A stretch of DNA of 64,000 nucleotides, from positions 1-64,000 of the forward strand of contig JAFUFL010000026.1 in NCBI GenBank assembly GCA_017469935.1, in the 5' to 3' direction. The notes below the pieces were generated by a model. That model had not been told where the DNA came from. It saw only the letters and a list, made by a program, of their open reading frames with translations, and made no database searches. The position numbers and the translations under genes are program-made. Source of the stretch: Lachnospiraceae bacterium. GTDB lineage: Bacteria; Bacillota; Clostridia; Lachnospirales; Lachnospiraceae. Numbering within the stretch: the stretch's first letter is position 1; every line of letters starts with the position of its first letter. Shown here one piece after another: positions 33,118-41,664 of the stretch.

Positions 33118-34513
33118 AGAGTACGATGTGATCATAGTCGGAGCGGGACCCGGCGGTATTTTCTGCGCCTACGAGCTGATGGAGAAGAGACCGGATCTCA
33201 AGGTCCTCCTTCTGGAAAAAGGGCACTCCATCGAGAAGAGATACTGCCCCAAGAGAAAGACCAAGCGCTGCAACAACTGCCATCCCTGCGCGATCACGAC
33301 GGGATTCGCAGGTGCGGGCGCCTTTTCGGACGGAAAGCTGTCGCTCTCTCCGGATGTGGGAGGAACGCTTCCGGATATCCTCGGGTATTCCAAGGCCAAG
33401 GACCTGATCAACAGGTCGGATCAGATTTACCTCAAGTTCGGCGCCGACACCAATGTCTACGGCGTCGACAGGGAAAAAGAGATCCAGGAGATCCGGGCCA
33501 AAGCCATCCGGGCCAACCTCAAGCTCGTGGAATGTCCCATCCGCCATCTGGGAACGGAGAAGGGATATGAGATCTATCAAAAGCTCCAGCATCATCTGGA
33601 GGAAGCCGGCGTCGATATGCGCTTTGACAGTCCGGTCAGGGATATTTTGACAGGAGAGAACGGGGAAGCGGTCGGCGTTGTCACGGAAAAGGGCGATGAA
33701 TTCCGCGCGCCCAAGGTGGTCGTGGCAGTAGGCAGAGACGGCGCGGACTGGCTGAGCGGCCAGTGCGAGAAGCTGGGGATTGACTCCGCCGCGGGAACCG
33801 TGGATATCGGCGTCCGCGTGGAAGTCAGGGATGAGATCATGAAGTTCCTCAACGAGAATCTCTATGAGGCCAAGCTGATCTATTACACGCCCACTTTCGA
33901 CGACAAGGTCCGGACTTTCTGCACCAATCCCTCGGGAGAAGTGGCCACGGAGTACTACGATGACAATCTGGCGGTGGTCAACGGCCACGCCTACAAGAGC
34001 AAGGAATATAAGACGAACAACACCAACTTCGCGCTTTTGGTTTCCAAGAACTTCACCAAACCCTTCCGGACGCCCATCGAGTACGGCAAGAAGATCGCGC
34101 AGCTCTCCAACATGCTCTGCGGAAACCGCATCATGGTGCAGACCTTCGGCGACTTTCGAAGAGGAAGGAGAACGACGGAAGAGCGCATGTGCCGCAACAA
34201 CCTGATCCCGACTCTCAAGGACGCCGTTCCGGGAGATCTGTCCCTGGTGCTTCCCCACAGGATCATGGTGGACCTGGAGGAGATGCTCTTCGCCCTGGAC
34301 AAAGTGACGCCGGGCATCGCCTCGGATGAGACCCTTCTGTACGGCGTGGAAGTCAAGTTCTATTCCAACAGAGTCGTCGTGTCCAAGGAGTTCGAAACCA
34401 GTATTCAGGGACTCTACGCGATCGGGGACGGAGCCGGCATCACGCGCGGACTGCAGCAGGCCTCGGCCAACGGGCTGTGTGTGGCGGACGCGATCCTGCA
34501 AAAGATCGATTGA
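33107..34513 (+). CDS. FAD-dependent oxidoreductase with four-cysteine cluster (COG2509 type)
   Basis: A 468-aa flavoprotein. FAD-binding GxGxxG lies in DVIIVGAGPGGIFCAYEL at the N-terminus. A cysteine set YCPKRKTKRCNNCHPC, about residues 46-61, precedes TGFAGAGAFSDGKLSL, the family signature; the four cysteines could bind Fe-S. A second Rossmann-like contact LYAIGDGAGITRGL closes the protein. The start codon is GTG at 33107, which overlaps the folA stop; a GAGAGGATAAAGA sequence acts as ribosome site. Family members are of unknown substrate and are often annotated only as NAD(FAD)-utilising dehydrogenases. Confidence 0.88.
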   Translation: MKNREYDVIIVGAGPGGIFCAYELMEKRPDLKVLLLEKGHSIEKRYCPKRKTKRCNNCHPCAITTGFAGAGAFSDGKLSLSPDVGGTLPDILGYSKAKDLINRSDQIYLKFGADTNVYGVDREKEIQEIRAKAIRANLKLVECPIRHLGTEKGYEIYQKLQHHLEEAGVDMRFDSPVRDILTGENGEAVGVVTEKGDEFRAPKVVVAVGRDGADWLSGQCEKLGIDSAAGTVDIGVRVEVRDEIMKFLNENLYEAKLIYYTPTFDDKVRTFCTNPSGEVATEYYDDNLAVVNGHAYKSKEYKTNNTNFALLVSKNFTKPFRTPIEYGKKIAQLSNMLCGNRIMVQTFGDFRRGRRTTEERMCRNNLIPTLKDAVPGDLSLVLPHRIMVDLEEMLFALDKVTPGIASDETLLYGVEVKFYSNRVVVSKEFETSIQGLYAIGDGAGITRGLQQASANGLCVADAILQKID

Positions 34514-34569
34514 TCATGAGAGCGGCGGGGCACGCTGCCTACCCTTAACGGAAAGGACGGATTGAGTGT

Positions 34570-35271
34570 ATGGGAAGAAACAGTAGAAGAGCGGCCCGCG
34601 CTTTTCTGGCGGCCGCTTTACTGAGCTGTTTGCTGATCCTGTCCGGCTGCGGACAGAGGCTGGTGATGACCAGGGGATTCGCGAAGGACGAGCTTTTCAG
34701 GATCGGGAATACGAACTGCAGGCTGTCGGAATACAATGTGTTCCTGCTCAACCTGCAGAAGCACTGCGAGAGGACTTTCGGACACAATGTCTGGGAAGGG
34801 CAGGGAGGAGCCGACCTGAAAGAAGCGATCGAGCAGAGAGCTCTCTCGGAGTCCTCGCGCCTGAAAGTGATGCTGCTGCTGGCTGTTCAGGACAACATCA
34901 TGCTGACAGATGCCGAAGAAAATCTGGCCGACGAGGCGGAGACCGAGTATTACGAGGGACTGTCAGAGGCTGAAAAGGAATATCTCGGAATCGAAGAAGA
35001 AACGCTGCGCAAGCTTTTCGAGCAGTACGCGCTGGCGCAGAAGGTGTACAAGAGCATCGGGACTTCCTTCGAGGAGAGGTACGACAGTTTCTGTACGACG
35101 CTGGACTACGACCTGAATGAGCCGCTGTGGAATACGGTGGAGCTGGCGCAGATCGAGGATCTGACCGAGACGCCGGGATTTTCGGAGGTTTACGCCAAGT
35201 ATTTCGGAAGTTCGTATCTGGGACAGGACAGTGAAGCGGAAGAGGGGACGGAGAATAGAAGTACGAATTGA
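34570..35271 (+). CDS. Lipoprotein with SurA/PrsA-like helical domain, no PPIase
   Basis: A 233-aa predicted lipoprotein: signal helix AFLAAALLSCLLILS followed by the lipobox SGCG. The mature part is helical and resembles the N-terminal chaperone arms of PrsA/SurA foldases (FRIGNTNCRLSEYNVFLLNL, then repeated acidic helices), but it ends without a parvulin PPIase domain. It precedes the CIRCE element and htpG, so a protein-quality-control role on the outer face of the membrane is plausible. The hairpin of the CIRCE element may double as its terminator. Annotation is by resemblance only. Confidence 0.6.
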   Translation: MGRNSRRAARAFLAAALLSCLLILSGCGQRLVMTRGFAKDELFRIGNTNCRLSEYNVFLLNLQKHCERTFGHNVWEGQGGADLKEAIEQRALSESSRLKVMLLLAVQDNIMLTDAEENLADEAETEYYEGLSEAEKEYLGIEEETLRKLFEQYALAQKVYKSIGTSFEERYDSFCTTLDYDLNEPLWNTVELAQIEDLTETPGFSEVYAKYFGSSYLGQDSEAEEGTENRSTN

Positions 35272-35296
35272 CTCTTTCTGAGAAGCTGAATATTTA
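35268..35296 (+). promoter_or_regulatory. Candidate htpG promoter A (upstream of CIRCE)
   Basis: -35 TTGACT (35268-35273, within the lipoprotein stop region), 17-base spacer, -10 TATTTA (35291-35296). Its start point would fall in the CIRCE element, the usual place for HrcA repression. Confidence 0.5.
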
Positions 35297-35303
35297 TACA
35301 TTG

Positions 35304-35330
35304 TTAGCACTCATCGCTGATGAGTGCTAA
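35304..35330 (+). promoter_or_regulatory. CIRCE element (HrcA operator), perfect
   Basis: TTAGCACTC, nine bases, GAGTGCTAA: an exact consensus CIRCE inverted repeat 113 bases before htpG. HrcA binds it to repress chaperone genes until heat stress. It is followed by six T, so the same hairpin could also terminate upstream transcription. Confidence 0.96.
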
Positions 35331-35337
35331 TTTTTTA

Positions 35338-35366
35338 TTGACATTTGGCACCGGGAAGACTAAACT
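35338..35366 (+). promoter_or_regulatory. Candidate htpG promoter B (downstream of CIRCE)
   Basis: Perfect -35 TTGACA (35338-35343), 17-base spacer, -10 TAAACT (35361-35366), beginning 8 bases after the CIRCE element. The htpG ATG is about 77 bases downstream. Confidence 0.7.
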
Positions 35367-35442
35367 CTCTGTTAGGCAGGCGTAAAGGCCTCATAAATCG
35401 TATTCAATTTACAAAACTATATAGATAGCAAAGGAGAGAATT

Positions 35443-37572
35443 ATGGCAGAAAAAGGATCTTTGTCCATCAACAGCGAGAATATGTTCCCCATTATCAAGA
35501 AATGGCTGTACAGCGATCACGATATTTTCTACAGAGAACTGATCTCCAACGGCTGCGATGCCATCACCAAGCTGGGAAAGCTGGATATGATGGGCGCGTT
35601 TGCGCTGCCGGAAGATTACAAGGCGCGGATCGACATCGAAGTCAGCCCCACCGACAAGACCATCAAGGTGTCGGACAACGGTATCGGAATGACCGCGGAC
35701 GAGGTCAGGGAGTACATCAACAACATCGCGTTTTCCGGCGCGGAAGCTTTCCTGGCAAAATATAAAGACAAGGCGAGCAGTGACCAGATCATCGGCCACT
35801 TCGGACTGGGATTCTACAGCGCGTTCATGGTCGCTGACATGGTGACCATCGATACGCTCTCTTATCAGGAAGGCGCGGAGCCCGTTCACTGGGAGTGCGA
35901 CGGCAGCAGCACGTACTCCATGGACAAGGGGAGCCGTCAGTCTTTTGGCACGACCATCACACTGCACCTGACCGAAGACTGCGTCGAGTTCGCGAACTAT
36001 TATAAGGCGCAGGAAGTGATCGAGAAGTACTGCTCCTTCATGCCCACGGAAATCTATCTCTCCGAGAAGGACACGAGCGCGACCGAGACGATCGCCGAGT
36101 CCGAGAGAAGGCCCGACGACGTGGTGATCGAGGTCATCGAGCCCGAGAAGAAGGAGGACGACAAGGGGCCCGCAGAGAAGAGGCTCAAGATCAGAAGACG
36201 CCCGGTCCTGCTCAACAACACCCATCCGCTCTGGGGCAAGAATCCCAGCGAGTGCACGGAAGAAGAGTACAAGGAATTCTACAGAAACGTCTTCAGAGAT
36301 TACAAGGAGCCCCTGTTCTGGATCCACCTCAACATGGACTATCCCTACAATCTCAAGGGCATCCTCTACTTCCCCAAGCTGAACCTGGAGTACGAGTCCG
36401 CCGAAGGCGTGATCAAGCTCTACAACAACCAGGTCTTCATCGCGGACAACATCAAGGAAGTCATTCCCGAGTACCTGATGCTGCTCAAGGGCGTCATCGA
36501 CTGCCCCGACCTGCCGCTGAACGTCTCCAGAAGCGCGCTGCAGAACGACGGCTTTGCTAAAAAGATCAGCGACTATATCACCAAGAAGGTGGCGGACAAG
36601 CTGGCCGGCATGTGCAAGACCGACAAGGAAAACTACGAGAAGTACTGGGATGACATTTCTCCTTTCATCAAGTACGGGTGCCTCAGAGACGACAAGTTCT
36701 GCGCCAGAATGACCGACTACATCCTGTTCAAGGATCTGGACGGAAATTATCTGACCACCCCCGAGGCCCTTAAGGTCAACAAGGTGGATCCCGAGGCGGA
36801 AGAAGAAGAGAAGAGCGCACAGACCGCTACCGATGAGAACGGCGAGAAGGTAGAGGCGGAAGTTGTCGGCGACGGCAAGAAGGCCGGCGACGAGGCCGAC
36901 AAGGAAGAGGAGAAGGTCGAAGATCACACGATCTACTATGTGACGGATCCCCAGCAGCAGAGCCAGTACATCCGCATGTTCCGCGACAACAAGATGCAGG
37001 CCTTTATCCTGGATCACACCATCGACCAGCCCTTCATCCAGCAGCTGGAAGCCAAGAATGAGGGACTTCACTTCGCAAGGATCGACGCGGACGTCCAGGA
37101 GGCGCTCAAGACCCGCACGGGCAAGAAAGCGGCGGAGGCCCTCAAGGAGTCTTCCGAAAAGCTGGAGAAGATGATCCGCAAGGAGGTGGGGAACGACAAG
37201 CTGAGCGTGAAGCTCGAGAATCTCAGAGACAAGAAGACAGCTTCCATGCTCACGGTCAACGAGCAGAGCCGCAGGATGGCGGATATGATGAAGATGTACG
37301 CCGCTTCCGGCATGTCCATGGGACTGGACGAATTTGCCAAGGAAGGACAGACTCTGATTCTCAACGCCAAGCACCCGCTGGTCAAGTACATCATGGAGCA
37401 CGAAGAGGATAAGCTGACCGGTCTCATCTGCCGGCAGCTCTACGACCTGGCACAGATCCAGAACGCACCTCTCTCCCCCGAAGATATGGCCGGTTTTGTC
37501 GCCAGATCCAATGAGATCATGATGATGCTCATGAAGGAGGAGAAGGAAGAGAAGGAGAAGAAAGAAGAATAA
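35443..37572 (+). CDS. htpG: HtpG (Hsp90-family chaperone), long divergent form
   Basis: A 709-aa cytosolic ATP-dependent chaperone. The GHKL ATP site is complete: helix RELISNGCDAITKL (most members have SNASDA), DNGIGMT and the lid IGHFGLGFYSAFMVA. The catalytic-loop arginine region PLNVSRSALQND is present. The protein is about 80 residues longer than E. coli HtpG, owing to an acidic Glu/Lys-rich insert at about residues 445-490, and it ends in a Lys/Glu tail EEKEEKEKKEE. Ribosome site AAAGGAGAG precedes the ATG. Regulated by the CIRCE element. Three unassigned genes lie downstream. Confidence 0.95.
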   Translation: MAEKGSLSINSENMFPIIKKWLYSDHDIFYRELISNGCDAITKLGKLDMMGAFALPEDYKARIDIEVSPTDKTIKVSDNGIGMTADEVREYINNIAFSGAEAFLAKYKDKASSDQIIGHFGLGFYSAFMVADMVTIDTLSYQEGAEPVHWECDGSSTYSMDKGSRQSFGTTITLHLTEDCVEFANYYKAQEVIEKYCSFMPTEIYLSEKDTSATETIAESERRPDDVVIEVIEPEKKEDDKGPAEKRLKIRRRPVLLNNTHPLWGKNPSECTEEEYKEFYRNVFRDYKEPLFWIHLNMDYPYNLKGILYFPKLNLEYESAEGVIKLYNNQVFIADNIKEVIPEYLMLLKGVIDCPDLPLNVSRSALQNDGFAKKISDYITKKVADKLAGMCKTDKENYEKYWDDISPFIKYGCLRDDKFCARMTDYILFKDLDGNYLTTPEALKVNKVDPEAEEEEKSAQTATDENGEKVEAEVVGDGKKAGDEADKEEEKVEDHTIYYVTDPQQQSQYIRMFRDNKMQAFILDHTIDQPFIQQLEAKNEGLHFARIDADVQEALKTRTGKKAAEALKESSEKLEKMIRKEVGNDKLSVKLENLRDKKTASMLTVNEQSRRMADMMKMYAASGMSMGLDEFAKEGQTLILNAKHPLVKYIMEHEEDKLTGLICRQLYDLAQIQNAPLSPEDMAGFVARSNEIMMMLMKEEKEEKEKKEE

Positions 37573-37589
37573 TTCTTGCGGAGCTATTC

Positions 37590-37667
37590 GATGCACACGC
37601 GTGCGGAAAGGAAGGTGCTGCCAAAGGGCAGCCCGCACGCGGCGCGGCGGCTCGCTCTGCGAGCCTT
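37590..37667 (+). repeat. GC-rich hairpin repeat, tandem unit 1
   Basis: 78-base unit starting GATGCACACGCGTGCGG. Outer arms CGCGTGCGG (37598-37606) and CCGCACGCG (37633-37641) enclose CTGCC/GGCAG, and a second hairpin GGCTCGC/GCGAGCC ends the unit. Nearly identical to unit 2 (two differences seen). Confidence 0.85.
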
Positions 37668-37745
37668 GATGCACACGCGTGCGGAAAGGAAGATGCTGCC
37701 AAAGGGCAGCCCGCACGCGGCGCGGCGGCTCGCTCTGCGAGCCTT
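37668..37745 (+). repeat. GC-rich hairpin repeat, tandem unit 2
   Basis: Second 78-base unit directly abutting unit 1, between htpG and the next gene's terminator and promoter. Related copies are at 48755-48817 and 3119-3186. Confidence 0.85.
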
Positions 37746-37767
37746 GAATACAGTTTTTATCATCGAA

Positions 37768-37800
37768 CGAGGCGGCATGGGAATGTGCCGCCTCGTTTTT
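37768..37800 (+). terminator. Terminator downstream of htpG
   Basis: 11-bp stem CGAGGCGGCAT/GTGCCGCCTCG (one G-U), loop GGGAAT, then TTTTT. It lies immediately upstream of the next gene's extended -10. Confidence 0.88.
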
Positions 37801-37802
37801 CA

Positions 37803-37811
37803 TGCTATAAT
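37803..37811 (+). promoter_or_regulatory. Extended -10 promoter of the 1269-aa gene
   Basis: TGCTATAAT, an extended -10 box directly after the terminator T tract; any -35 would fall inside the terminator stem. About 40 bases before the ATG at 37855. Confidence 0.65.
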
Positions 37812-37854
37812 GACTTGTATATTGGGATATTATGTGCTTCGGAGCGAGTAGAAT

Positions 37855-40800
37855 ATGGGATATCGGGAAGTTTATACGGCCGCCAATATGGCGGGGGAAG
37901 AATACAATATTTCGGACAGAGGACTGAGCATCACACCGGAGAAGATCAGTATCAGCGTCAGGCCGGGAGGATCGGCGGAAGGACAGTTCGTGGTGGCGGG
38001 GCCGCCCGGGACTGCCGTGACCGGATTTCTGACTTCGGACAGCTTTCACATGCAGCTGCGAAGGGACAGCTTCGCGGAGAACCCGGACAGGATCAGCTGG
38101 CGGTTCGACGCGGGCGCCCTGGGAGAAGGAGAGGTCTGTGAGGGCACGATCGGGATCGTCTCGGGCCGGGGCGAGTACAAGCTGCCTTTCCGGGCCGAAG
38201 TGGTCACGCCTCAGATCGCAGGAAGGGAGCTTCAGGAGATCCCGCATCCGAACGCCGCCGCGGAGCGCTTTCTAAGGCTGGCCGATGAGGACTGGGGCAG
38301 CGCGGTGAGGCTCTTTTACAGGAAAGAGTTCGCGCAGTCTCTGCTCACGGACGAAGAGAAAATGCTGTACAGAGGCCTGGCCCGGTATCCTGGCAATGAG
38401 CAGAACGTGGAGGAGTTTTTGATCGCGGCCTGCGGAAAGGACCCGGTCGAATTCCTGGTCGACACCAAGGAGGTCAGGAGGGAGATCCTCGAGATCGGAA
38501 GCGGCTTCGGAAGCGCCGAGCCTACGGACTGCCGCATAACGATCCGCAGGCGCGGATGGGGCTTCTGCCGGCTGAAAGTCACCATGGCGGGTTCTTTTCT
38601 GTCTCCGGTTTCCGCCGTCCTGGGCGGAGAAGATTTCATCGGGGACAGCTGTACGTTCACTTACCGGGTGGAAAAGCACAGGCTCCATCCGGGCCGGAAT
38701 TTCGGCAGGATCTATCTCAGCTCCCCTTATCAGGAGATCCGGATTCCCGTGGAGATCGTTTACAGAAGAAGGAGCGACGGGAAGGCCAGGCAGGAGCGGG
38801 AGAGCCGGAGGGCTCTCATCGAGATCATGCGCCACTATGAGCGCCTGCACGTGGGCTGGGCCAGGGAAGCCCAGGGCATGGAGAGCGGGATCGACAACGG
38901 AGAGTGGCTCAGGCAGGCGGACGAACTGGTCAAAAGATTGTCTTACCTGAGGCGGGACAGCACCCTTCCAAGGCTCTACGCGGCCCAGCTTCTTCTCATG
39001 GAGAACCGGATCCACCAGGCCATCATGGAGCTCGAGAGCGTCCGCAGAAAGCTGGCGGGCGTCGCCTCCGGAGAGGTGCTGGAGATGGGATACAGCCAGT
39101 ACCCGGGGGAGTCCGATATCGAGTACTGCTACAGGCAGTTCCTGACGGCTCTGGCTTACCACGACGCGGACGTGATCACGCCCCGCGTCGGCAGAATCCT
39201 GAGAGAGCGCTACAGAAGAAATCCGGCGGACTGGAGAATCGCCTGGATGATGATGCAGCTGCTGCCGGAATATGCGCCGGGACTCCCCGCCAGGTGGAAT
39301 TTCCTCAAGAAGCAGTACACGAACGGGGCCAGAAGTCCGATCCTGTATATGGAAGCGTGGGATATGATCTACGCGGACCCCTCTTACCTGAATCTTCAGG
39401 AGGACCGGAGAACGGGAAGGTACGGAGGGGATGCTTTCGAGAGACAGGTCCTGGTCTATGCGATGAAACGGGGGCTGCTCGATCCCGGGACCATGGAGAA
39501 AGTGCTGGAGCGCACGGAGAGAAGGAGAGAGTTTTCCCAGGCGCTTTACTATATTTTGACCCGGGCCTATTCGCTGGAGAGGATGCGCCCGCTGCAGATC
39601 CCGATCCTCAGGAACCTGTGCACGCTGCTGATCAGGGGGAACCGGACCGGGGCGGACTGCTTTGTCTGGTATTCGAGGGCCGTGGAGAAGGGCCTGAACC
39701 TGGTGCGCCTGTCCGAGTGCTTCCTGCAGTCGATGCCGGAGGATTACAGCGGCGTGATCCCGGACAGCGTGATGCGCACGAGCTACAGAGGCAGTATGCT
39801 CTCGAACGGGAGCCGCGCCTATTTCTATCTGTATCTGTACAGGAACAGGAGCAAATACGCGGATGTCTTCGAGCAGTGCGCGGAGGATATACGCACTTTC
39901 CTGGAGCTGCAGATTTCCGAGCACCGCATGACGGAGAATCTTGCGGAGCTCTATACGGTTGCGCTCAGGGACGAGTCGATCCGGCCTTCCAATGCGGGAG
40001 ACCTGACCAAGCTGTCCTATCTGTCGCACCTGCGCACGACGCATTTGTATATGAAGAAAGCGGTGACGGTCTATGCGCAGAGCAGTAAGGAGCGCGTCTA
40101 TCCCATGGAAGGCGGGAACTGCATCCTGCCCATCTACGGGGACGACAACAGGATCTTCCTCGAGGACGCGCAGCACAACCGCTATACGGCCAGCGTCCCT
40201 TACACCTGCGACAGGATGATGGAGCCCGTGGGGACCCCCGATCAGGTCTCGCTCCAGGAGATGGCGGACCTGCCGTTTGCCATGGAGATCTCGGGCGTGA
40301 CGGACGAATCCTTCGAGGTCACGGACGAGACGCTCCGGTACTGCGAGATCCTGGTGAGATCGGCCTCCGTCGCGCCTTCTTATCGGGTCAGGCTCAAACT
40401 CCGGCTCATGGACTACTATGAGAGATCGGGCGATATGGAAAAACTCCGGGCCATGGCGGGGACACTGGAGGCGGGAGAGCTGCGCCCGGAGGACTGCGTC
40501 CGGACGATCAAACTCATGAACCGCTGCGGGATGTACGACGAGGCGGTGGAGTGGATCACGCTGTGCGGGATCGAGAAGTGCCCGGCCGATGTGCTGTCGG
40601 ACACGGCGCTGGGAGCCGCTGCGGGAGACCGACAGGACAGCGAGAGGTGTCAAAAGGCGGGCAGGATCGCCTGGGCCGCTTTCGAGCGGGGAGACAATCG
40701 GCGCCGGATCCTCGAGCTGATCCTGGAATGGTATGACGGCCTGTCGGAAGACCTGCAGCGGGTGAGAGACGCGCTGCTGGAGGTGACGGACGAGGAGGCC

Positions 40801-41664
40801 GAAGAGGACCTGGCGGTGACCGTGGCGGAGGACAGGCTTTTGGCGCAGACGCTGTTCAGCGGAGAGATGCTGCGCGGACAGGAAGACCTTCTTCTGAGAC
40901 AGTACGGAAGAGGAGAGAAGCACCGGGAGCTGGCGGGCGCCGGCATCGCGCAGTACTGCCACTATGTCTTCGCCGACTGGAGGCAGATGGATCCCCGGAT
41001 CATGCGCCTCATCGCGCAGGCGGACGGGGAGGGAAATTCCATGCCCCCGATCTGCCGGCTGGCCTATCTCAAGACCCTCGTCGACAGGGCGGACCGAGCC
41101 GGCCAATCGGAGCCGCTTACGGAGGAAGAGGCGGCGACGGCGGAGAGATTTTTGCTCTCGCTCCTTAAAGAAGAGATCGTATTTCCCTTTTACAGGCAGT
41201 TTACCGGCACAGGCCCGGCGCTTCGCCTCTATGACCGGGAGACGATGATCGAGTACCACAATCCCGCCGGCGTGCGCGGCACCCGGGGGCACGTAGTGAT
41301 CCACTGCTCCCTGGACCGGGGCGGCAGGCAGGAACCCTTTATGGCCAGAGAAATGAAGGAAATGGTCCGGGGCTTCTATGTCAGCTCTTTCTTCCTGTTC
41401 TACGGGGAGCAGGTGCACTATTTTATCACCGATGATCCCGAGGAGAAGAACATCGTCGAGAGCGGGACCATCGGACAGGACGCCCGGATCGACCCGGCGC
41501 AGGATGACCGTTTCGCGCAGATCGACGCCATTTCGCGCGCCGCGGCGCACAGAGAACGGGAGAAGGCCGCCGCGCTGATCAGTGAGTACATGAAGAAAGA
41601 GTATCTCACCGACACGCTGTTTGGAACTGAGGAGGACAGTGATGCTATTTACCAGATTACCTGA
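37855..41664 (+). CDS. Giant 1269-aa unassigned protein (DUF5717-like)
   Basis: No assigned function. Residues about 10-125 look like an all-beta immunoglobulin-like domain (LSITPEKISISVRPGG, then LPFRAEVVTPQI). A second beta domain lies at about 200-310. The middle, residues 310-750 and 840-1080, is rich in amphipathic helices spaced like TPR or HEAT repeats. The C-terminal 150 residues contain beta strands again. There is no signal peptide or membrane helix, so it should be cytosolic. I recall such proteins as DUF5717 in Lachnospiraceae, always next to a DUF5716-like partner; this is recall, not a search. It overlaps the next gene by 23 bases. A large helical scaffold bearing beta modules suggests a protein-binding role. 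Confidence 0.6.
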   Translation: MGYREVYTAANMAGEEYNISDRGLSITPEKISISVRPGGSAEGQFVVAGPPGTAVTGFLTSDSFHMQLRRDSFAENPDRISWRFDAGALGEGEVCEGTIGIVSGRGEYKLPFRAEVVTPQIAGRELQEIPHPNAAAERFLRLADEDWGSAVRLFYRKEFAQSLLTDEEKMLYRGLARYPGNEQNVEEFLIAACGKDPVEFLVDTKEVRREILEIGSGFGSAEPTDCRITIRRRGWGFCRLKVTMAGSFLSPVSAVLGGEDFIGDSCTFTYRVEKHRLHPGRNFGRIYLSSPYQEIRIPVEIVYRRRSDGKARQERESRRALIEIMRHYERLHVGWAREAQGMESGIDNGEWLRQADELVKRLSYLRRDSTLPRLYAAQLLLMENRIHQAIMELESVRRKLAGVASGEVLEMGYSQYPGESDIEYCYRQFLTALAYHDADVITPRVGRILRERYRRNPADWRIAWMMMQLLPEYAPGLPARWNFLKKQYTNGARSPILYMEAWDMIYADPSYLNLQEDRRTGRYGGDAFERQVLVYAMKRGLLDPGTMEKVLERTERRREFSQALYYILTRAYSLERMRPLQIPILRNLCTLLIRGNRTGADCFVWYSRAVEKGLNLVRLSECFLQSMPEDYSGVIPDSVMRTSYRGSMLSNGSRAYFYLYLYRNRSKYADVFEQCAEDIRTFLELQISEHRMTENLAELYTVALRDESIRPSNAGDLTKLSYLSHLRTTHLYMKKAVTVYAQSSKERVYPMEGGNCILPIYGDDNRIFLEDAQHNRYTASVPYTCDRMMEPVGTPDQVSLQEMADLPFAMEISGVTDESFEVTDETLRYCEILVRSASVAPSYRVRLKLRLMDYYERSGDMEKLRAMAGTLEAGELRPEDCVRTIKLMNRCGMYDEAVEWITLCGIEKCPADVLSDTALGAAAGDRQDSERCQKAGRIAWAAFERGDNRRRILELILEWYDGLSEDLQRVRDALLEVTDEEAEEDLAVTVAEDRLLAQTLFSGEMLRGQEDLLLRQYGRGEKHRELAGAGIAQYCHYVFADWRQMDPRIMRLIAQADGEGNSMPPICRLAYLKTLVDRADRAGQSEPLTEEEAATAERFLLSLLKEEIVFPFYRQFTGTGPALRLYDRETMIEYHNPAGVRGTRGHVVIHCSLDRGGRQEPFMAREMKEMVRGFYVSSFFLFYGEQVHYFITDDPEEKNIVESGTIGQDARIDPAQDDRFAQIDAISRAAAHREREKAAALISEYMKKEYLTDTLFGTEEDSDAIYQIT

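Noticed and set aside
37590-37745. Tandem 78-base units considered as a CRISPR array
   Set aside because: Only two units, no unique spacers between them, each unit is internally hairpinned, and no cas genes are present.
38272-41550. A 1092-aa open frame on the minus strand opposite the 1269-aa gene
   Set aside because: It has no ribosome site or recognisable domain and mirrors the GC-rich third codon positions of the plus-strand gene, which has a promoter and overlaps its partner.
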